Positions 17,199 through 25,903 of a stretch of 34,449 bases of DNA are shown in pieces. Position numbers and translations under genes: made by a program. The DNA is from Acetobacteraceae bacterium. Lineage in GTDB: Bacteria > Pseudomonadota > Alphaproteobacteria > Acetobacterales > Acetobacteraceae. Numbering within the stretch: the stretch's first letter is position 1; the number at the start of each line of letters is the position of its first letter. The stretch is from positions 1 through 34,449 of the forward strand of contig DAIDJM010000037.1 of assembly GCA_027451405.1 (NCBI GenBank). The letters are read 5' to 3'. The notes under the pieces are model-generated. The model saw nothing but the letters and a program-made list of their open reading frames with translations, had not been told where the DNA came from and ran no database searches.

Positions 17199-17222
17199 AT
17201 TCTTCTGTTGTGCGGGGAAAAC

Positions 17223-17969
17223 TTAGCTGATCCAGGCTCTGGCGATGGGGGTCCAGGCCGGGAGATCGTAGATGACGCAGATCGCGAGTTCGATCGCGAT
17301 GGCGAGCGGGATGGCGCGGGTTGTGGCGGGGTTGAGACGGCCACGGGTGAGCCAGTCGTAGAGAAAAATGGAGAGCAGCATGAGGTCGCCAATGAGGAAA
17401 ACCTCGATATAGAAAGAAAGGATCGAGTGCGGCATGGCGCGGTCGATCGAGGGGCCGATCCAGCGGCCGAAGCCCGCGGGGGCGGCGATCAGGATCGTGG
17501 CAATCAGGATCAGGCGTTTGTGGGAGGCGGGGTCGCGGCGAAAGGCCAGCGCGGTGAGGGCGGCGATCGTGAAATTGAGCACGGTGCCGAGCTGGAGGAT
17601 CAGGAAGGGCGGATCGCTGTCGGGGGTGCCGAGATGGCGGTGGTCCATGGTGAAGGCGGCCCAGGGGCCGAGGATGGCCATGGCGACGATGAGACAGAGG
17701 CCGGCGATGCCGAGCTTTTTGTGGAGCGAGACGTGGCGGGTGCGGATCAGCGTCATTTGCGTGGTGAGCAGCGCCATCCAGCCGACATAGGCGGCGGCGT
17801 GGGCATGCACGACCCAGGCCCAGGCGATGTGGTTGCCGAGGAAATGGTCGAATATGTCGGGGATGAAACCGACGAGTATGGCGGTCCAGCAGAGGATGAC
17901 GAGGATGAGGAAGTAGTTGCGGTCGCTTGGTGCGAAAGTGGCGAAGTTGGGGGCGGTTGTGCTGGACAT
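17223..17969 (-). CDS. DUF2306-like seven-helix membrane protein
   Basis: 248 residues from ATG 17969. About seven hydrophobic helices, with FLILVILCWTAILVGFIP first. The conserved-looking core is VVHAHAAAYVGWMALLTTQ followed by RHVSLHKKLGIAGL: a His in a membrane helix and an LHKKLG motif, the pattern of DUF2306 and related cytochrome b561-like small membrane proteins. Haem binding is possible but unproven. The C-terminal half (YDWLTRGRLNPATTRAIPLAIAIE) is more variable. The start has no strong Shine-Dalgarno. It is convergent with the mre operon across the structured repeats and divergent from the protease gene. Confidence 0.8.
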   Translation of the reverse strand: MSSTTAPNFATFAPSDRNYFLILVILCWTAILVGFIPDIFDHFLGNHIAWAWVVHAHAAAYVGWMALLTTQMTLIRTRHVSLHKKLGIAGLCLIVAMAILGPWAAFTMDHRHLGTPDSDPPFLILQLGTVLNFTIAALTALAFRRDPASHKRLILIATILIAAPAGFGRWIGPSIDRAMPHSILSFYIEVFLIGDLMLLSIFLYDWLTRGRLNPATTRAIPLAIAIELAICVIYDLPAWTPIARAWIS

Positions 17970-18045
17970 GGGTTTTTCTAATAAGCTGAGGGGGGAGGGT
18001 GAGGTCGGAGCTTCCGTGCCGGGAGGCGGACGTGTCAATGCGGGA

Positions 18046-18109
18046 ATGGAGTCTGGGGCCTTGCGGCCCCAGCTTGATACCAGGGCAGAGCTTTTGCCCG
18101 CCGGGGGCG
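18046..18109 (+). repeat. Dispersed double-hairpin repeat, copy D
   Basis: GAGTCTGGGGCC then hairpin 1 (CTGGGGCC/GGCCCCAG), a shortened hairpin 2 (GGGCA/TGCCC) and the tail CCGCCGGGGGC, one base off the usual CCGCCGGAGGC. It lies between divergently transcribed genes, 36 nt before the protease start, so here it sits in a likely 5' leader rather than at a 3' end. Confidence 0.75.
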
Positions 18110-18144
18110 ACACCGGGGCGCGCGTGGATCGCGCTGAGGCGGTG

Positions 18145-19104
18145 ATGCGGTGGGCTGCGGCGGCGCTGGCGGCCGGACTGATCGCGGCGGCGCCTGTTCC
18201 CGGGGCGACCGATGTTCCGGCAAGGTTTGTGGCAGACCGGGTTTACGTGGACTTGCCGCTGAAGAGCGGAGGAACGCTCGATCTTTATACCGACAGCGGC
18301 GGCGGCTCCTTGATCCTCTCGCGGCGGGCGGCGACGCGGGTGGGGCTTGCGCTGCATCCGATCGACAATCCGCAGGTGCGGGCGGCGCTCGGGAAGGATG
18401 CGCGCTCGGCATCACCGCCGGCGTTGGCGGGGGCGCTGCCGCCGTTGCCGGCGCGCCTGTTCGTGGTGGCACGCGCGGCGCAGATGCCGACATGGCCGGA
18501 GCAGGGAGATGGGTTTCTCGGGGCCAAATGGTTCGAGGGTGGAATTTGGACCTGGGATTATCCGGCACACCATCTGCGCCGGGAGGACGCGGCGTGGGTG
18601 GCAGGGCGGGGGCTGCATGAAACGGCGCTGGGGTTCCTGACGTCGGCGGATGGCTCGCGGCCAACGAATTTCGCGCGGATCGAGGTCGGGATCGATGGGC
18701 AGACCGTTCCGATGCTGCTGGATACCGGGGCGGAGACGTTTCTCACGCCGGCGGCGCTGGCACGGCTTGGGGATGGCGGGCCGGCTCTGCGCGCGACGAG
18801 CATGATCGAGGCGTCGCTTTTCGATCGGCTGCATGCGCGTCATCCGGATTGGGCGTATGTCCCGGTGGCGCAAGTGGCGACCGGATCGCCGATGCTGCTG
18901 GTGCCCTCGGTCGAGATTGCCGGGTTGCGGAGCGGGCCGGTGTGGATGACGCGGCGCTCGGACGCGGCCTACCGGCAGTTCATGAGCTCGATGATGGACC
19001 GGCCGGTGGCGGGGTCGCTGGGTGGGAATGCCCTGCATGAACTCACGATGACGGTCGATTTCGTGCGCGCGCGGGCGTATTTCGGACGGGCAACGTCACC
19101 CTGA
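18145..19104 (+). CDS. Secreted retropepsin-like aspartic protease with two D-[S/T]-G lobes
   Basis: 319 residues. The signal peptide is RWAAAALAAGLIAAAPVPGA, so it is probably periplasmic. Two retropepsin-like halves are visible. Lobe 1 has DSG at 50-52 (LYTDSGGGSLILS) and a closing GFLGAKWFEGG...WDYP at 123-140. Lobe 2 has DTG at 193-195 (MLLDTGAETFLT) and a closing GSLGGNALHEL...VDF at 290-306. Retropepsins normally work as homodimers with one DTG each, so both catalytic Asp here could come from one chain, as in pepsin. Substrate unknown. It follows repeat copy D and ends 2 nt before repeat copy E1. Confidence 0.85.
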   Translation: MRWAAAALAAGLIAAAPVPGATDVPARFVADRVYVDLPLKSGGTLDLYTDSGGGSLILSRRAATRVGLALHPIDNPQVRAALGKDARSASPPALAGALPPLPARLFVVARAAQMPTWPEQGDGFLGAKWFEGGIWTWDYPAHHLRREDAAWVAGRGLHETALGFLTSADGSRPTNFARIEVGIDGQTVPMLLDTGAETFLTPAALARLGDGGPALRATSMIEASLFDRLHARHPDWAYVPVAQVATGSPMLLVPSVEIAGLRSGPVWMTRRSDAAYRQFMSSMMDRPVAGSLGGNALHELTMTVDFVRARAYFGRATSP

Positions 19105-19106
19105 CG

Positions 19107-19146
19107 GGCCTCTGGGGCCGAGAGGCCCCAGACCCCATTACTTTGG
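19107..19146 (-). repeat. Dispersed repeat, copy E1 (reversed, hairpin 1 only)
   Basis: On the minus strand: AAGTAATGGGGTC followed by hairpin 1 (CTGGGGCC/GGCCCCAG). Hairpin 2 and the tail are absent. It begins 2 nt after the protease stop. It faces copy E2 across a 34-nt spacer. Confidence 0.8.
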
Positions 19147-19180
19147 AAAGTTGGTTCAGCTGCTGCGGCTATTCGAATTC

Positions 19181-19240
19181 ATGGGGTCTGGGGCCTTTCG
19201 GCCCCAGCGGGTCCCGGGCAGAGCCCGGGCCGCCGGAGGC
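19181..19240 (+). repeat. Dispersed double-hairpin repeat, copy E2 (forward)
   Basis: ATGGGGTC, hairpin 1 (CTGGGGCC/GGCCCCAG), hairpin 2 (CCCGGGC aga GCCCGGG) and tail CCGCCGGAGGC. It lies 45 nt beyond the gltX stop, so it may end transcription from both sides. Confidence 0.88.
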
Positions 19241-19284
19241 GCGCCTCCACCTGAACGAACTGACGCTTTAAGAAATCGACGACA

Positions 19285-20697
19285 TCAGATCAGCGCCATC
19301 GTTTCCGTCGCCGCGGCGATGCGGGCGAGCGACTCGGTTTTGCCGAGTGCGGACAGGGTCGCGTCGATGGGGGGGCTGGTCGTGGCGCCGGTGAGTGCCG
19401 CGCGGAGGGGTTGGGCGATGGCGCCGAGTTTGCGGCCGGTGGTTTCGGCGTAGGCGCGCAGGGTGGCGTCGATGGCGGCGACCGAGAAATCGGTGTCGGC
19501 GAGTTTTGGCGCCAGCTCGCGGAGCAGGGCGAGCGCGTCCTCGGTGAGCAGCGCGCGGGCTTTCGCGTCGAACGGGAGGGGCAGACGGCGGGCGAGGAAG
19601 GCGGCGCTGTCGGCGAGGTCGGCCAGCGTCTTGGCGCGCTCCTTCAGCGCCGGCATCAGGGTTTCGATGCGCGCGCGGGTCGTTGCGTCGAGCGTGAGAT
19701 CGGGGCGGCCGGCCAGGCGGTGGAGCGTGTCTTCGGCGAGGCGCGCATCGTCGGCGGCGCGGAGCCAGACGCCGTTCAGATGGGTGAGTTTGGCGTAGTC
19801 CATGCGGCTGGCGGCGCGGCCGACGCCGTCCAGGTCGAACAGGCGGATCGCTTCCTCGCGGGAGAGGATTTCGGCGTCGCCGTGGCCCCAGCCGAGCCGG
19901 AGCAGATAGTTGCAGAGCGCTTCGGGAAGAAAACCCTGCTTCTCGAATTCGAGCACGCTGACCGCGCCGTGGCGTTTGGAGAGTTTCGCGCCGTCGGCGC
20001 CGTGGATCAGCGGGATGTGGGCGAATTCCGGCTTTCTCCAGCCGAGCGCGTCATAGATCTGCACCTGGCGGAAGGTGTTCGTGAGATGGTCGTCGCCGCG
20101 GATCACGTGGGTGATGCCCATGTCGTGATCGTCGACGACGACGGCGTGGAGGTAGGTGGGCGTGCCGTCGCTGCGCAGGATGATCATGTCGTCGAGCTCG
20201 GTGTTGGCGACGCGCACCGTGCCCTGTACGAGATCGTGCACGACCGTTTCGCCCTCGCGCGGTGCGCGGAGCCGGATGGCGGGGGCGATGCCGGGCGGGG
20301 CTTCGGCCGGGTCGCGGTCGCGCCAGCGCCCGTCGTAGCGGGGCGGGCGGCCTTCCGCCGTCGCGCGCTCGCGCATTTCGCGGAGTTCCTCGGCAGTGGC
20401 GTAGCAGCGATAGGCGTGGCCGGCGGCGAGCAGGGTTTGGGCGATTTCCGCGTGGCGGGGGGCGCGGGTGGACTGGAAGAGCGGCGGCTCGTCCGGGTCG
20501 AGGCCGAGCCAGGCCAGGCCTTGGAGGATGACGTCCACGGCTTCGCGCGTGCTGCGCTCGCGGTCGGTGTCCTCGATGCGGAGCAGGAAGGTGCCGCCGT
20601 GATGGCGGGCGAAGAGATAGTTGAAGAGGGCGGTGCGGGCGCCGCCGATATGGAGCAGGCCGGTGGGGCTGGGCGCGAAGCGGGTGCGGACGGTCAT
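19285..20697 (-). CDS. gltX: Glutamate--tRNA ligase
   Basis: 470 residues, class I synthetase. The HIGH-type motif is [20 protein letters not shown] near the N-terminus and the KMSKS-type motif is [13 protein letters not shown] (about 240-252). Other family marks are [11 protein letters not shown] and [19 protein letters not shown]. It charges tRNA-Glu and, where no glutaminyl-tRNA synthetase exists, tRNA-Gln for later amidation. Alphaproteobacteria often carry two gltX genes, so which paralogue this is and whether it discriminates tRNA-Glu from tRNA-Gln cannot be told here. Monocistronic; ATG at 20697 fits the family start. Confidence 0.97.
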   Translation of the reverse strand: MTVRTRFAPSPTGLLHIGGARTALFNYLFARHHGGTFLLRIEDTDRERSTREAVDVILQGLAWLGLDPDEPPLFQSTRAPRHAEIAQTLLAAGHAYRCYATAEELREMRERATAEGRPPRYDGRWRDRDPAEAPPGIAPAIRLRAPREGETVVHDLVQGTVRVANTELDDMIILRSDGTPTYLHAVVVDDHDMGITHVIRGDDHLTNTFRQVQIYDALGWRKPEFAHIPLIHGADGAKLSKRHGAVSVLEFEKQGFLPEALCNYLLRLGWGHGDAEILSREEAIRLFDLDGVGRAASRMDYAKLTHLNGVWLRAADDARLAEDTLHRLAGRPDLTLDATTRARIETLMPALKERAKTLADLADSAAFLARRLPLPFDAKARALLTEDALALLRELAPKLADTDFSVAAIDATLRAYAETTGRKLGAIAQPLRAALTGATTSPPIDATLSALGKTESLARIAAATETMALI

Positions 20698-20809
20698 GGG
20701 GCCGGGCTTATAGCAGCTTCGGCGGCGGGCGCGCGGCCCGGCTGACGCCGCCGGCGCGGGGCGCGGGCGGGGCTGAGAGCCTCGTCTTCCTTTGTGTGAT
20801 TATCAAAGA

Positions 20810-20959
20810 CTTTCGAAATTGTTGCGAAAGATGCCGTTGGCATCGGCCGGAATCGCATAGGCAGGAAAAATCGGCTCTGCCAGGTTGGCCGGCGAGCGCG
20901 ACGCCGGCGGGCCGCGGGATGCCGCAGTCGCGGCGGGCGGCGGGATGCCGCAGTCGCGG
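20810..20959 (+). promoter_or_regulatory. Intergenic region with a 19-nt direct repeat and an inverted repeat
   Basis: The 309-nt gap 20698-21006 has no gene. It holds an inverted repeat CTTTCG (20810-20815)/CGAAAG (20825-20830) in a local A/T-rich patch (20800-20830) that could be a promoter. It also holds an exact 19-nt direct repeat, CGGGATGCCGCAGTCGCGG, at 20915-20933 and 20941-20959 (26-nt spacing). The repeat lies 48-92 nt before the start at 21007 and could be a tandem regulator site; this is inference. Confidence 0.45.
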
Positions 20960-21006
20960 GCTGCGTTGCACTCGAACAACGAATAGAACCGGCAGGGAGT
21001 TCGCGC

Positions 21007-21468
21007 ATGACGTCCGCCTCGCATACGCCGAACAACGGAAGGAGCAAGACGCGGCTGCAACCGCCGCCCGCCGCCATGGACCCGGCGTCGCCGGGCGGGG
21101 CGTCGCTGGTCAGTTTCATGCTCCGGGCGGATACCGGCGAGCTGGTGGGGGTCACGGGCGCAGTGGCGATGGCCCCGGAGCCGGGGACGCCGGCCAGCGT
21201 GGAGGCGCTGGTTCAGCAGGCTTTCGAGGCGGGCCTGGCCTGTGTGCTCGGGGGCGGCCCGGAGCGGGAGGAGGAGACCGGCTCGGCGGAAGACGAGGCG
21301 GTGCGGCGGTTCTTGCTCGAGACCCTGATCGAGAAAAGTCCGGCGCGGCACCTGCTGCGGCGGGAGATCGTGCGGCGGGCCATCCTCGGCACGCTGGCCG
21401 ATGGCGCTGCCGCCCTGCATGGCGCGGCCGCCGGCGGCGCCCCGCCCGAGGGCGAAGCGGCGCACTGA
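21007..21468 (+). CDS. Unrecognised small protein with a short cationic helix block
   Basis: 153 residues; ATG 21007 has AGGGAG about 8 nt upstream. No signal peptide or membrane helix. Residues 1-30 are polar and Pro-rich, about 33-80 form a possible alpha/beta part (SLVSFMLRADTGELVGVTGAV), and about 98-135 read AVRRFLLETLIEKSPARHLL then RREIVRRAILGTLADG, before a Gly/Ala-rich end. That last block resembles, loosely, one module of the four-repeat protein 98 nt downstream (hydrophobic pairs, then RR-x-x-x-RR). The two genes are probably one transcription unit. I recognise no family and assign no function. Confidence 0.7.
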   Translation: MTSASHTPNNGRSKTRLQPPPAAMDPASPGGASLVSFMLRADTGELVGVTGAVAMAPEPGTPASVEALVQQAFEAGLACVLGGGPEREEETGSAEDEAVRRFLLETLIEKSPARHLLRREIVRRAILGTLADGAAALHGAAAGGAPPEGEAAH

Positions 21469-21566
21469 TCCGCCGGGGGAGCATCACGGCCGCGCAGCCG
21501 CTTGCCCCGGGCGGAACCGATCGGTCGCGCGCCGTCACCATTCACCGAAACCTGGAGGGAAGGCTC

Positions 21567-22208
21567 ATGCCCACCGACACTTTGCTCCGCAGCAAGCTCG
21601 ACCCCGAGGAGAGCAGCACGGAGGAATCCCAGCTCGCGCGGCTGCTGATCGGCGGCACCGCGCTGCGCCGCGCGCGGCTGCGGCGGCTGATGCTGGCGCA
21701 TCTGTTGCGTGAACGGCACGAGGAGGCCGACGAGGGGATCGAGGACGACGATGAGGAGGAGGGCGGCCGTTCGACCAGCGAGGAAAAACGGCTCGTGCGG
21801 TTGCTGATCGGCGGCACGATCGTGCGGCGCGCGCGGCTGCGGCGGCTGCTGCTCGCGCATCTGCTCGGCGAGCGCCATGCCGAGGCCGAGGAGGACGAGG
21901 ATTTCGAGGACGAGGAGGGCGGCAGCGACGAGGAAGCGCGCATCGTCCGGATGCTGATCGGCGGCCGGATGCTGCGTCATCAGCGGCTCCGCCGGCTCGT
22001 GCTCGCGCATCTGCTGCGCGAGGGGCGCGGGCACATGGAAGAGGAGGAAGACGAGTCGCCGGAGGAAGGCGGCATCGATGAGAAGCGGCTCGTGCGGCTT
22101 CTGATCGGCGGCAGCATGCTGCGGCGACGGCGGCTGCGCCGGATGATGCTGGCGCATCTGCTTGGCGAGCGCAGCGAGAGCGGCGCGCGCTGGCGCGAAT
22201 ACGCCTGA
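21567..22208 (+). CDS. Four-repeat protein: cationic helix modules with acidic linkers, unknown function
   Basis: 213 residues, ATG 21567 with GGAGGGA upstream. Four 30-residue modules at residues 21-50, 74-103, 124-153 and 173-202 share R-[LI]-V-R-[LM]-LIGG, then LRR-x-RLRR, then LAHLL-x-ER. Starts are 53, 50 and 49 residues apart. Linkers are almost purely acidic (for example ADEGIEDDDEEEGG and AEEDEDFEDEEGG), and linkers 1-3 each hold EEGG or EGG 5-8 residues before the next module. Each module would be a strongly amphipathic, Arg-rich helix; nothing suggests an enzyme, signal peptide or stable membrane domain. Module net charge is strongly positive, linkers strongly negative, so chains could pair head-to-tail or bind nucleic acid or membranes. 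No family recognised. A 13-bp terminator hairpin follows. Confidence 0.85.
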   Translation: MPTDTLLRSKLDPEESSTEESQLARLLIGGTALRRARLRRLMLAHLLRERHEEADEGIEDDDEEEGGRSTSEEKRLVRLLIGGTIVRRARLRRLLLAHLLGERHAEAEEDEDFEDEEGGSDEEARIVRMLIGGRMLRHQRLRRLVLAHLLREGRGHMEEEEDESPEEGGIDEKRLVRLLIGGSMLRRRRLRRMMLAHLLGERSESGARWREYA

Positions 22209-22215
22209 GGCGGGC

Positions 22216-22252
22216 GGGTCCGGGCCGCTTCCGCCGGAGGCGGCCCGGACCC
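22216..22252. terminator. 13-bp hairpin between convergent genes
   Basis: GGGTCCGGGCCGC (22216-22228) pairs perfectly with GCGGCCCGGACCC (22240-22252) around an 11-nt loop. It starts 7 nt after the four-repeat gene stop and lies 38 nt past the panB stop, so it can serve both strands. No T tract follows. The loop includes CCGCCGGAG, reminiscent of the dispersed repeat tail, but the rest of that element is absent. Confidence 0.7.
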
Positions 22253-22290
22253 GGATGCGTCATCGGGATGCGTTCGGGCCGAGGCGGCCC

Positions 22291-23109
22291 TCAGCGCCGC
22301 TGACGGAACGTGTTCTCCGGGGCTGGAAAGCGGCGCGCGCGCACATCCTCGGCATAGCGCCGGGCCGCGTCGCCGATCTGCGGCGCGAGCTCGGCGTAGC
22401 GTTTCACGAAGCGCGGCGTGAAATCGTTGAAGGTGCCGAGCAGATCGTCGATCACCAGCACCTGGCCGTCGCAGTGCGGCGAGGCGCCGATGCCGATCGT
22501 CGGGATCGGCACGCGGCGTGTGATGTCGGCGGCGACCGGTTCGACCGTGCCTTCCACCACCATCGCGAAGGCGCCGGCCTCGGCGACCGCGAGCGCGTCG
22601 GCGGTGACGCGCGCGGCTTCGTCGTCGGTGCGGCCGGTGGCGCGGAAGCCGCCGGCGGCCATCACGGCCTGCGGCATCAGCCCGACATGGCCGCAGACCG
22701 GGATGCCACGATCGGTGAGATAGCGGATCGTTTCGGCCATCGGGATGCCGCCCTCGAGCTTGACCCCCTGGCAGCCGGTCTCGGCGAGGATGCGGGCGGC
22801 GTTGCGGAACGCCTGCTCTTTCGATTCCTGATAGGTGCCGAAAGGCATGTCCACGATCACGCAGGCCTGGCGCGCGCCGCGCACGACGGCCGCGCCATGG
22901 CCGATCATGGTGCCGAGCGGCAGATCGAGCGTGCTCGGCTGGCCGTAGACGACCATGGCGAGCGAATCGCCGACCAGCAGCACGTCGCAATGCGGGTCGA
23001 GCAGGCGCGCCATCGGTGTGGTGTAGGCGGTGAGCCAGACCTGCGGCGTGCCTTTCATGGCGCGCAGCGCGGGGATGGTGACCGGTTTGGTTTCGGCGTG
23101 CGTGCTCAT
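22291..23109 (-). CDS. panB: 3-methyl-2-oxobutanoate hydroxymethyltransferase
   Basis: 272 residues, normal PanB length. It transfers a hydroxymethyl group from methylene-tetrahydrofolate to 2-oxoisovalerate, the first step of pantothenate synthesis (the same keto acid that LeuA uses at 7822). Family motifs are [31 protein letters not shown] (metal-binding Asp-Ser), [29 protein letters not shown] and [21 protein letters not shown]. Its ATG overlaps the purD stop by 4 nt (ATGA), so it is translated with purD. panC is not in the window. Confidence 0.97.
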   Translation of the reverse strand: MSTHAETKPVTIPALRAMKGTPQVWLTAYTTPMARLLDPHCDVLLVGDSLAMVVYGQPSTLDLPLGTMIGHGAAVVRGARQACVIVDMPFGTYQESKEQAFRNAARILAETGCQGVKLEGGIPMAETIRYLTDRGIPVCGHVGLMPQAVMAAGGFRATGRTDDEAARVTADALAVAEAGAFAMVVEGTVEPVAADITRRVPIPTIGIGASPHCDGQVLVIDDLLGTFNDFTPRFVKRYAELAPQIGDAARRYAEDVRARRFPAPENTFRQRR

Positions 23110-24374
23110 GCGGCGCGATGGGCGAGCGCGCGGGCGCCGATGTCGGTGCGGTATATGGCGTCCTCGTAATGGATTTGCGCGGCCGCCTCGTAGGCCGCGG
23201 CGCGGGCGGCGGCCAGCGTCGGGCCGGTGCCGGTGACGGTGAGCACGCGGCCGCCGGCGGCGCGGAGCTGGCCGTCCGTCAGCGTGGTGCCGGCGTGGAA
23301 GATCGCGGTGTGCGGGATGAGGGTGGCGCGATCGAGATGGATGGTGCCGCCGCGGACGGGGGCGACGGGATAGCCGCGCGCGGCGATCACGACCGAGGCG
23401 GTGGCGATGTCGCGGAGCGGCAGCGCGGTCTCGGCGAGCGTGCCGGCGGCGGCGGCGGCGAGCGCGGGCAGCAGGTCGGCGCCGAGGCGGGGGAGCAGGG
23501 TCTGGGCTTCGGGGTCGCCGAGGCGGACATTGTATTCGATGAGTTTCGGGCCGGCGGCGGTGAGCATCAGGCCTGCGAAGAGGATGCCGCGGAAGGGAGT
23601 GCCGGCGCGGGCGAGGGCGGCGAGCGCGGGGCGGACGAAGAGGTCGAGCGCGGCGAGCTGGGCCTCGAGCGGGAAATGGGGTGGCGGCGAGATCGCGCCC
23701 ATGCCGCCGGTGTTGGGGCCGCGATCGCCGTCGAGCAGGCGCTTATGGTCCTGGGCGGCGCCGAGCAGCGCCGCGCGCTCGCCGTCGCAGAGCGCGAACA
23801 GGCTGACCTCGTCGCCTTCGAGACATTCCTCGATCAGGATGGTGCGGCCGGCGTCGCCATGGGCGCGCTCGAGCATCGCGGCGCGGATGGCCGCCTCGGC
23901 TTCCTCGATCGTGGCGGCGACCGTGACCCCTTTGCCGGCGGCCAGGCCGTCGGCCTTGATGACGAGCGGGGCGCCGCGGCGGCGCGCGAAATCGAGCGCG
24001 GCGTGGGGGTCGTCGAAGCGCTCCCAGGCGGCGGTGGGGATGCCGGCCTCGTCGCAGATCTGTTTGGCGAATAGCTTGCTGCCCTCGAGGCGGGCGGCGG
24101 CGGCGGTCGGGCCGCAGCAGGGGATGCCGGCGGCGGCGAGCCCGTCGGCGAGGCCGGCCACGAGGGGGGCTTCCGGGCCGGGGATGACGAGATCGATCCG
24201 GTGCTCGCGGCAGAAGCCGGGGATCGCCGGCAGGTCGAGGGGGACGTTTTCGGCGAGCGTCGCGGTGCCCGGGTTGCCGGGGGCGACGTAGAGGGCCTCG
24301 AGCGCCGGGCTTTGCGACAGGCACCAGGCCAGGGCGTGCTCGCGGCCGCCGCCGCCGACGATCAACGCACGCAT
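23106..24374 (-). CDS. purD: Phosphoribosylamine--glycine ligase
   Basis: 422 residues from ATG 24374 ([19 protein letters not shown]), which matches the family start; the upstream 7 codons were left out. ATP-grasp enzyme joining glycine to phosphoribosylamine in de novo purine synthesis. It has the N-terminal GGGGREHAL nucleotide-like fold, [15 protein letters not shown], the ATP-grasp core ([33 protein letters not shown]) and [16 protein letters not shown] with metal ligands. It overlaps panB by 4 nt and is 59 nt from the divergent xseA. Confidence 0.97.
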   Translation of the reverse strand: MRALIVGGGGREHALAWCLSQSPALEALYVAPGNPGTATLAENVPLDLPAIPGFCREHRIDLVIPGPEAPLVAGLADGLAAAGIPCCGPTAAAARLEGSKLFAKQICDEAGIPTAAWERFDDPHAALDFARRRGAPLVIKADGLAAGKGVTVAATIEEAEAAIRAAMLERAHGDAGRTILIEECLEGDEVSLFALCDGERAALLGAAQDHKRLLDGDRGPNTGGMGAISPPPHFPLEAQLAALDLFVRPALAALARAGTPFRGILFAGLMLTAAGPKLIEYNVRLGDPEAQTLLPRLGADLLPALAAAAAGTLAETALPLRDIATASVVIAARGYPVAPVRGGTIHLDRATLIPHTAIFHAGTTLTDGQLRAAGGRVLTVTGTGPTLAAARAAAYEAAAQIHYEDAIYRTDIGARALAHRAA

Positions 24375-24433
24375 GGGGGAGACATGGAGAAACACATCAT
24401 GGCGTCAGCGCGCGCGTATCATAGGGTAGGCCC

Positions 24434-25885
24434 ATGAGCGAAACCGTCGAGCGGCCCTCGATGCCGCAGAGCAGCAATGCACCGGAATTCACCGTCTCCG
24501 AAATCGCCGGCGCGATCCGCCGCACGCTGGAGACCTCGTTCGGCCGGGTGCGCGTGCGCGGCGAGGTGACCGAGGCGAAGGTCTATGGCTCGGGCCATAC
24601 CTATTTCTGCCTGAAGGACAGCGGCGGGAAATTGCGCGCCGTGATCTGGAAGTCGGCGCTGCCGAAGGTGGGGCTCAGGCCCGAGAACGGCGTCGAGGTG
24701 ATCGCGACGGGCAAGATCTCGGCCTATGGCGACCGCAGCGAATACCAGCTCATGGTCGAGCGGCTGGACTATGCCGGGGCCGGGGCGCTGCTCGCGCGCA
24801 TCGAGGCGCTGCGGGTGAAGCTGGCGGCGGAGGGGCTGTTCGAGGCCGCGCGCAAGCGGGCGATTCCGATGCTGCCGGAGGTGGTGGGGGTGATCACCTC
24901 GGCGCAGGGTGCGGTGCTGCACGATATCCGGACGACGATCGCGCGGCGCTTTCCGCGGCCGCTGCTGGTCTGGCCGGTGCCGGTGCAGGGGCAGGGGGCG
25001 GCGGAACGGATCGCGGCGGCGATCGAGGCCATGGACCGGCTGCCCGTGGCGGGCGTGCCGCGGCCGGACGTGCTGATCGTCGCGCGCGGCGGCGGCAGTC
25101 TCGAGGATCTGATGGCGTTCAACGAGGAGACGGTGGTGCGGGCGGCCGCCGCCTGCCGCATACCGCTGATTTCTGCGGTCGGGCACGAGACCGACACGAC
25201 CCTGATCGATTTCGCGGCCGACCGGCGGGCGCCGACCCCGACGGCGGCGGCCGAGATGGCGGTGCCGGCGCGGGCGGAGTTGCGGGCGGCGCTCGGCCAG
25301 AGCGCGGCCCGGCTCGAGGGGGCGATGGCGCGGGCGGCCGAGGCGCGGCGCCACCGGCTGGTGGCGGCGGGAGGATTGCTGCCCGATCTCCCGTCGCTGC
25401 TGGGGACGGCACGGCAGCGGCTCGACGACCGGGCGCACCGGCTCGGGCTGGCCCTGCCGGCGCTGGTGCGGGCCCGGCGCGCGGCCCTGGTCGGGGTGGA
25501 GCGGCGGATGGCCGACCCGGGCGCGCTGATCGCGCGGGCCCGGCACGGGCTGGAACTGATCGGGCTGCGGCACGGGGCCGGGCTGCGCGCCGCGGTGCAG
25601 CGGGCCCGGGCGCTGGCGCTGCGGGTGACGGCCCGGGTGTCCGCGGCTCCGGTGGAGGCCCGGCTGCGCGAGGCCAGGGGGCGGCTCGATGGGATCGCGG
25701 GGCGTCTCGAGGGGGCTTCCTATGAGCGGGTGCTGGCGCGGGGATTCGTGCTGGTGCGGGATCCGGCGGGCCATGCGGTTACGCAGGCGGCGTCGGTGCG
25801 GCCGGGGGCGAGACTGGGCCTGCGGTTCGCCGATGGCGAGGTCGGGGTGGTGGCCGATCGCAGCCAGGGGGTTTTGCCTATCTGA
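24434..25885 (+). CDS. xseA: Exodeoxyribonuclease VII large subunit
   Basis: 483 residues. The N-terminal OB-fold (FTVSEIAGAIRRTLETSFGRVRVRGEVT, then SGHTYFCLKDSGGKLRAVIW) binds single-stranded DNA. The catalytic region has VGVITSAQGAVLHDIRTTIARRFP, DVLIVARGGGSLEDLMAFNEE and ISAVGHETDTTLIDFAADRRAPTPTAAAE. A long Arg/Ala-rich helical arm (about 275-420) follows, as is typical. With XseB (not here) it degrades single-stranded DNA to oligonucleotides in repair. Divergent from purD, so 24375-24433 must hold both promoters. Repeat copy G follows at 18 nt. Confidence 0.97.
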   Translation: MSETVERPSMPQSSNAPEFTVSEIAGAIRRTLETSFGRVRVRGEVTEAKVYGSGHTYFCLKDSGGKLRAVIWKSALPKVGLRPENGVEVIATGKISAYGDRSEYQLMVERLDYAGAGALLARIEALRVKLAAEGLFEAARKRAIPMLPEVVGVITSAQGAVLHDIRTTIARRFPRPLLVWPVPVQGQGAAERIAAAIEAMDRLPVAGVPRPDVLIVARGGGSLEDLMAFNEETVVRAAAACRIPLISAVGHETDTTLIDFAADRRAPTPTAAAEMAVPARAELRAALGQSAARLEGAMARAAEARRHRLVAAGGLLPDLPSLLGTARQRLDDRAHRLGLALPALVRARRAALVGVERRMADPGALIARARHGLELIGLRHGAGLRAAVQRARALALRVTARVSAAPVEARLREARGRLDGIAGRLEGASYERVLARGFVLVRDPAGHAVTQAASVRPGARLGLRFADGEVGVVADRSQGVLPI

Positions 25886-25903
25886 GAAGCCGGCCAAACT
25901 GCC

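Noticed and set aside
20915-20959. CRISPR array
   Set aside because: Only two 19-nt copies with a 7-nt gap; no spacers or cas genes.
21567-22208. Double-glycine (C39-type) processing of the four-module protein
   Set aside because: EEGG and LIGG occur in or near the modules, but there is no leader peptide, and the only C39-like exporter in the window lacks the catalytic Cys and is 15 kb away.
22216-22252. Another copy of the dispersed repeat
   Set aside because: It shares only CCGCCGGAG in the loop; the GGGGTC start and the two-hairpin layout are missing, so it is treated as a plain terminator.
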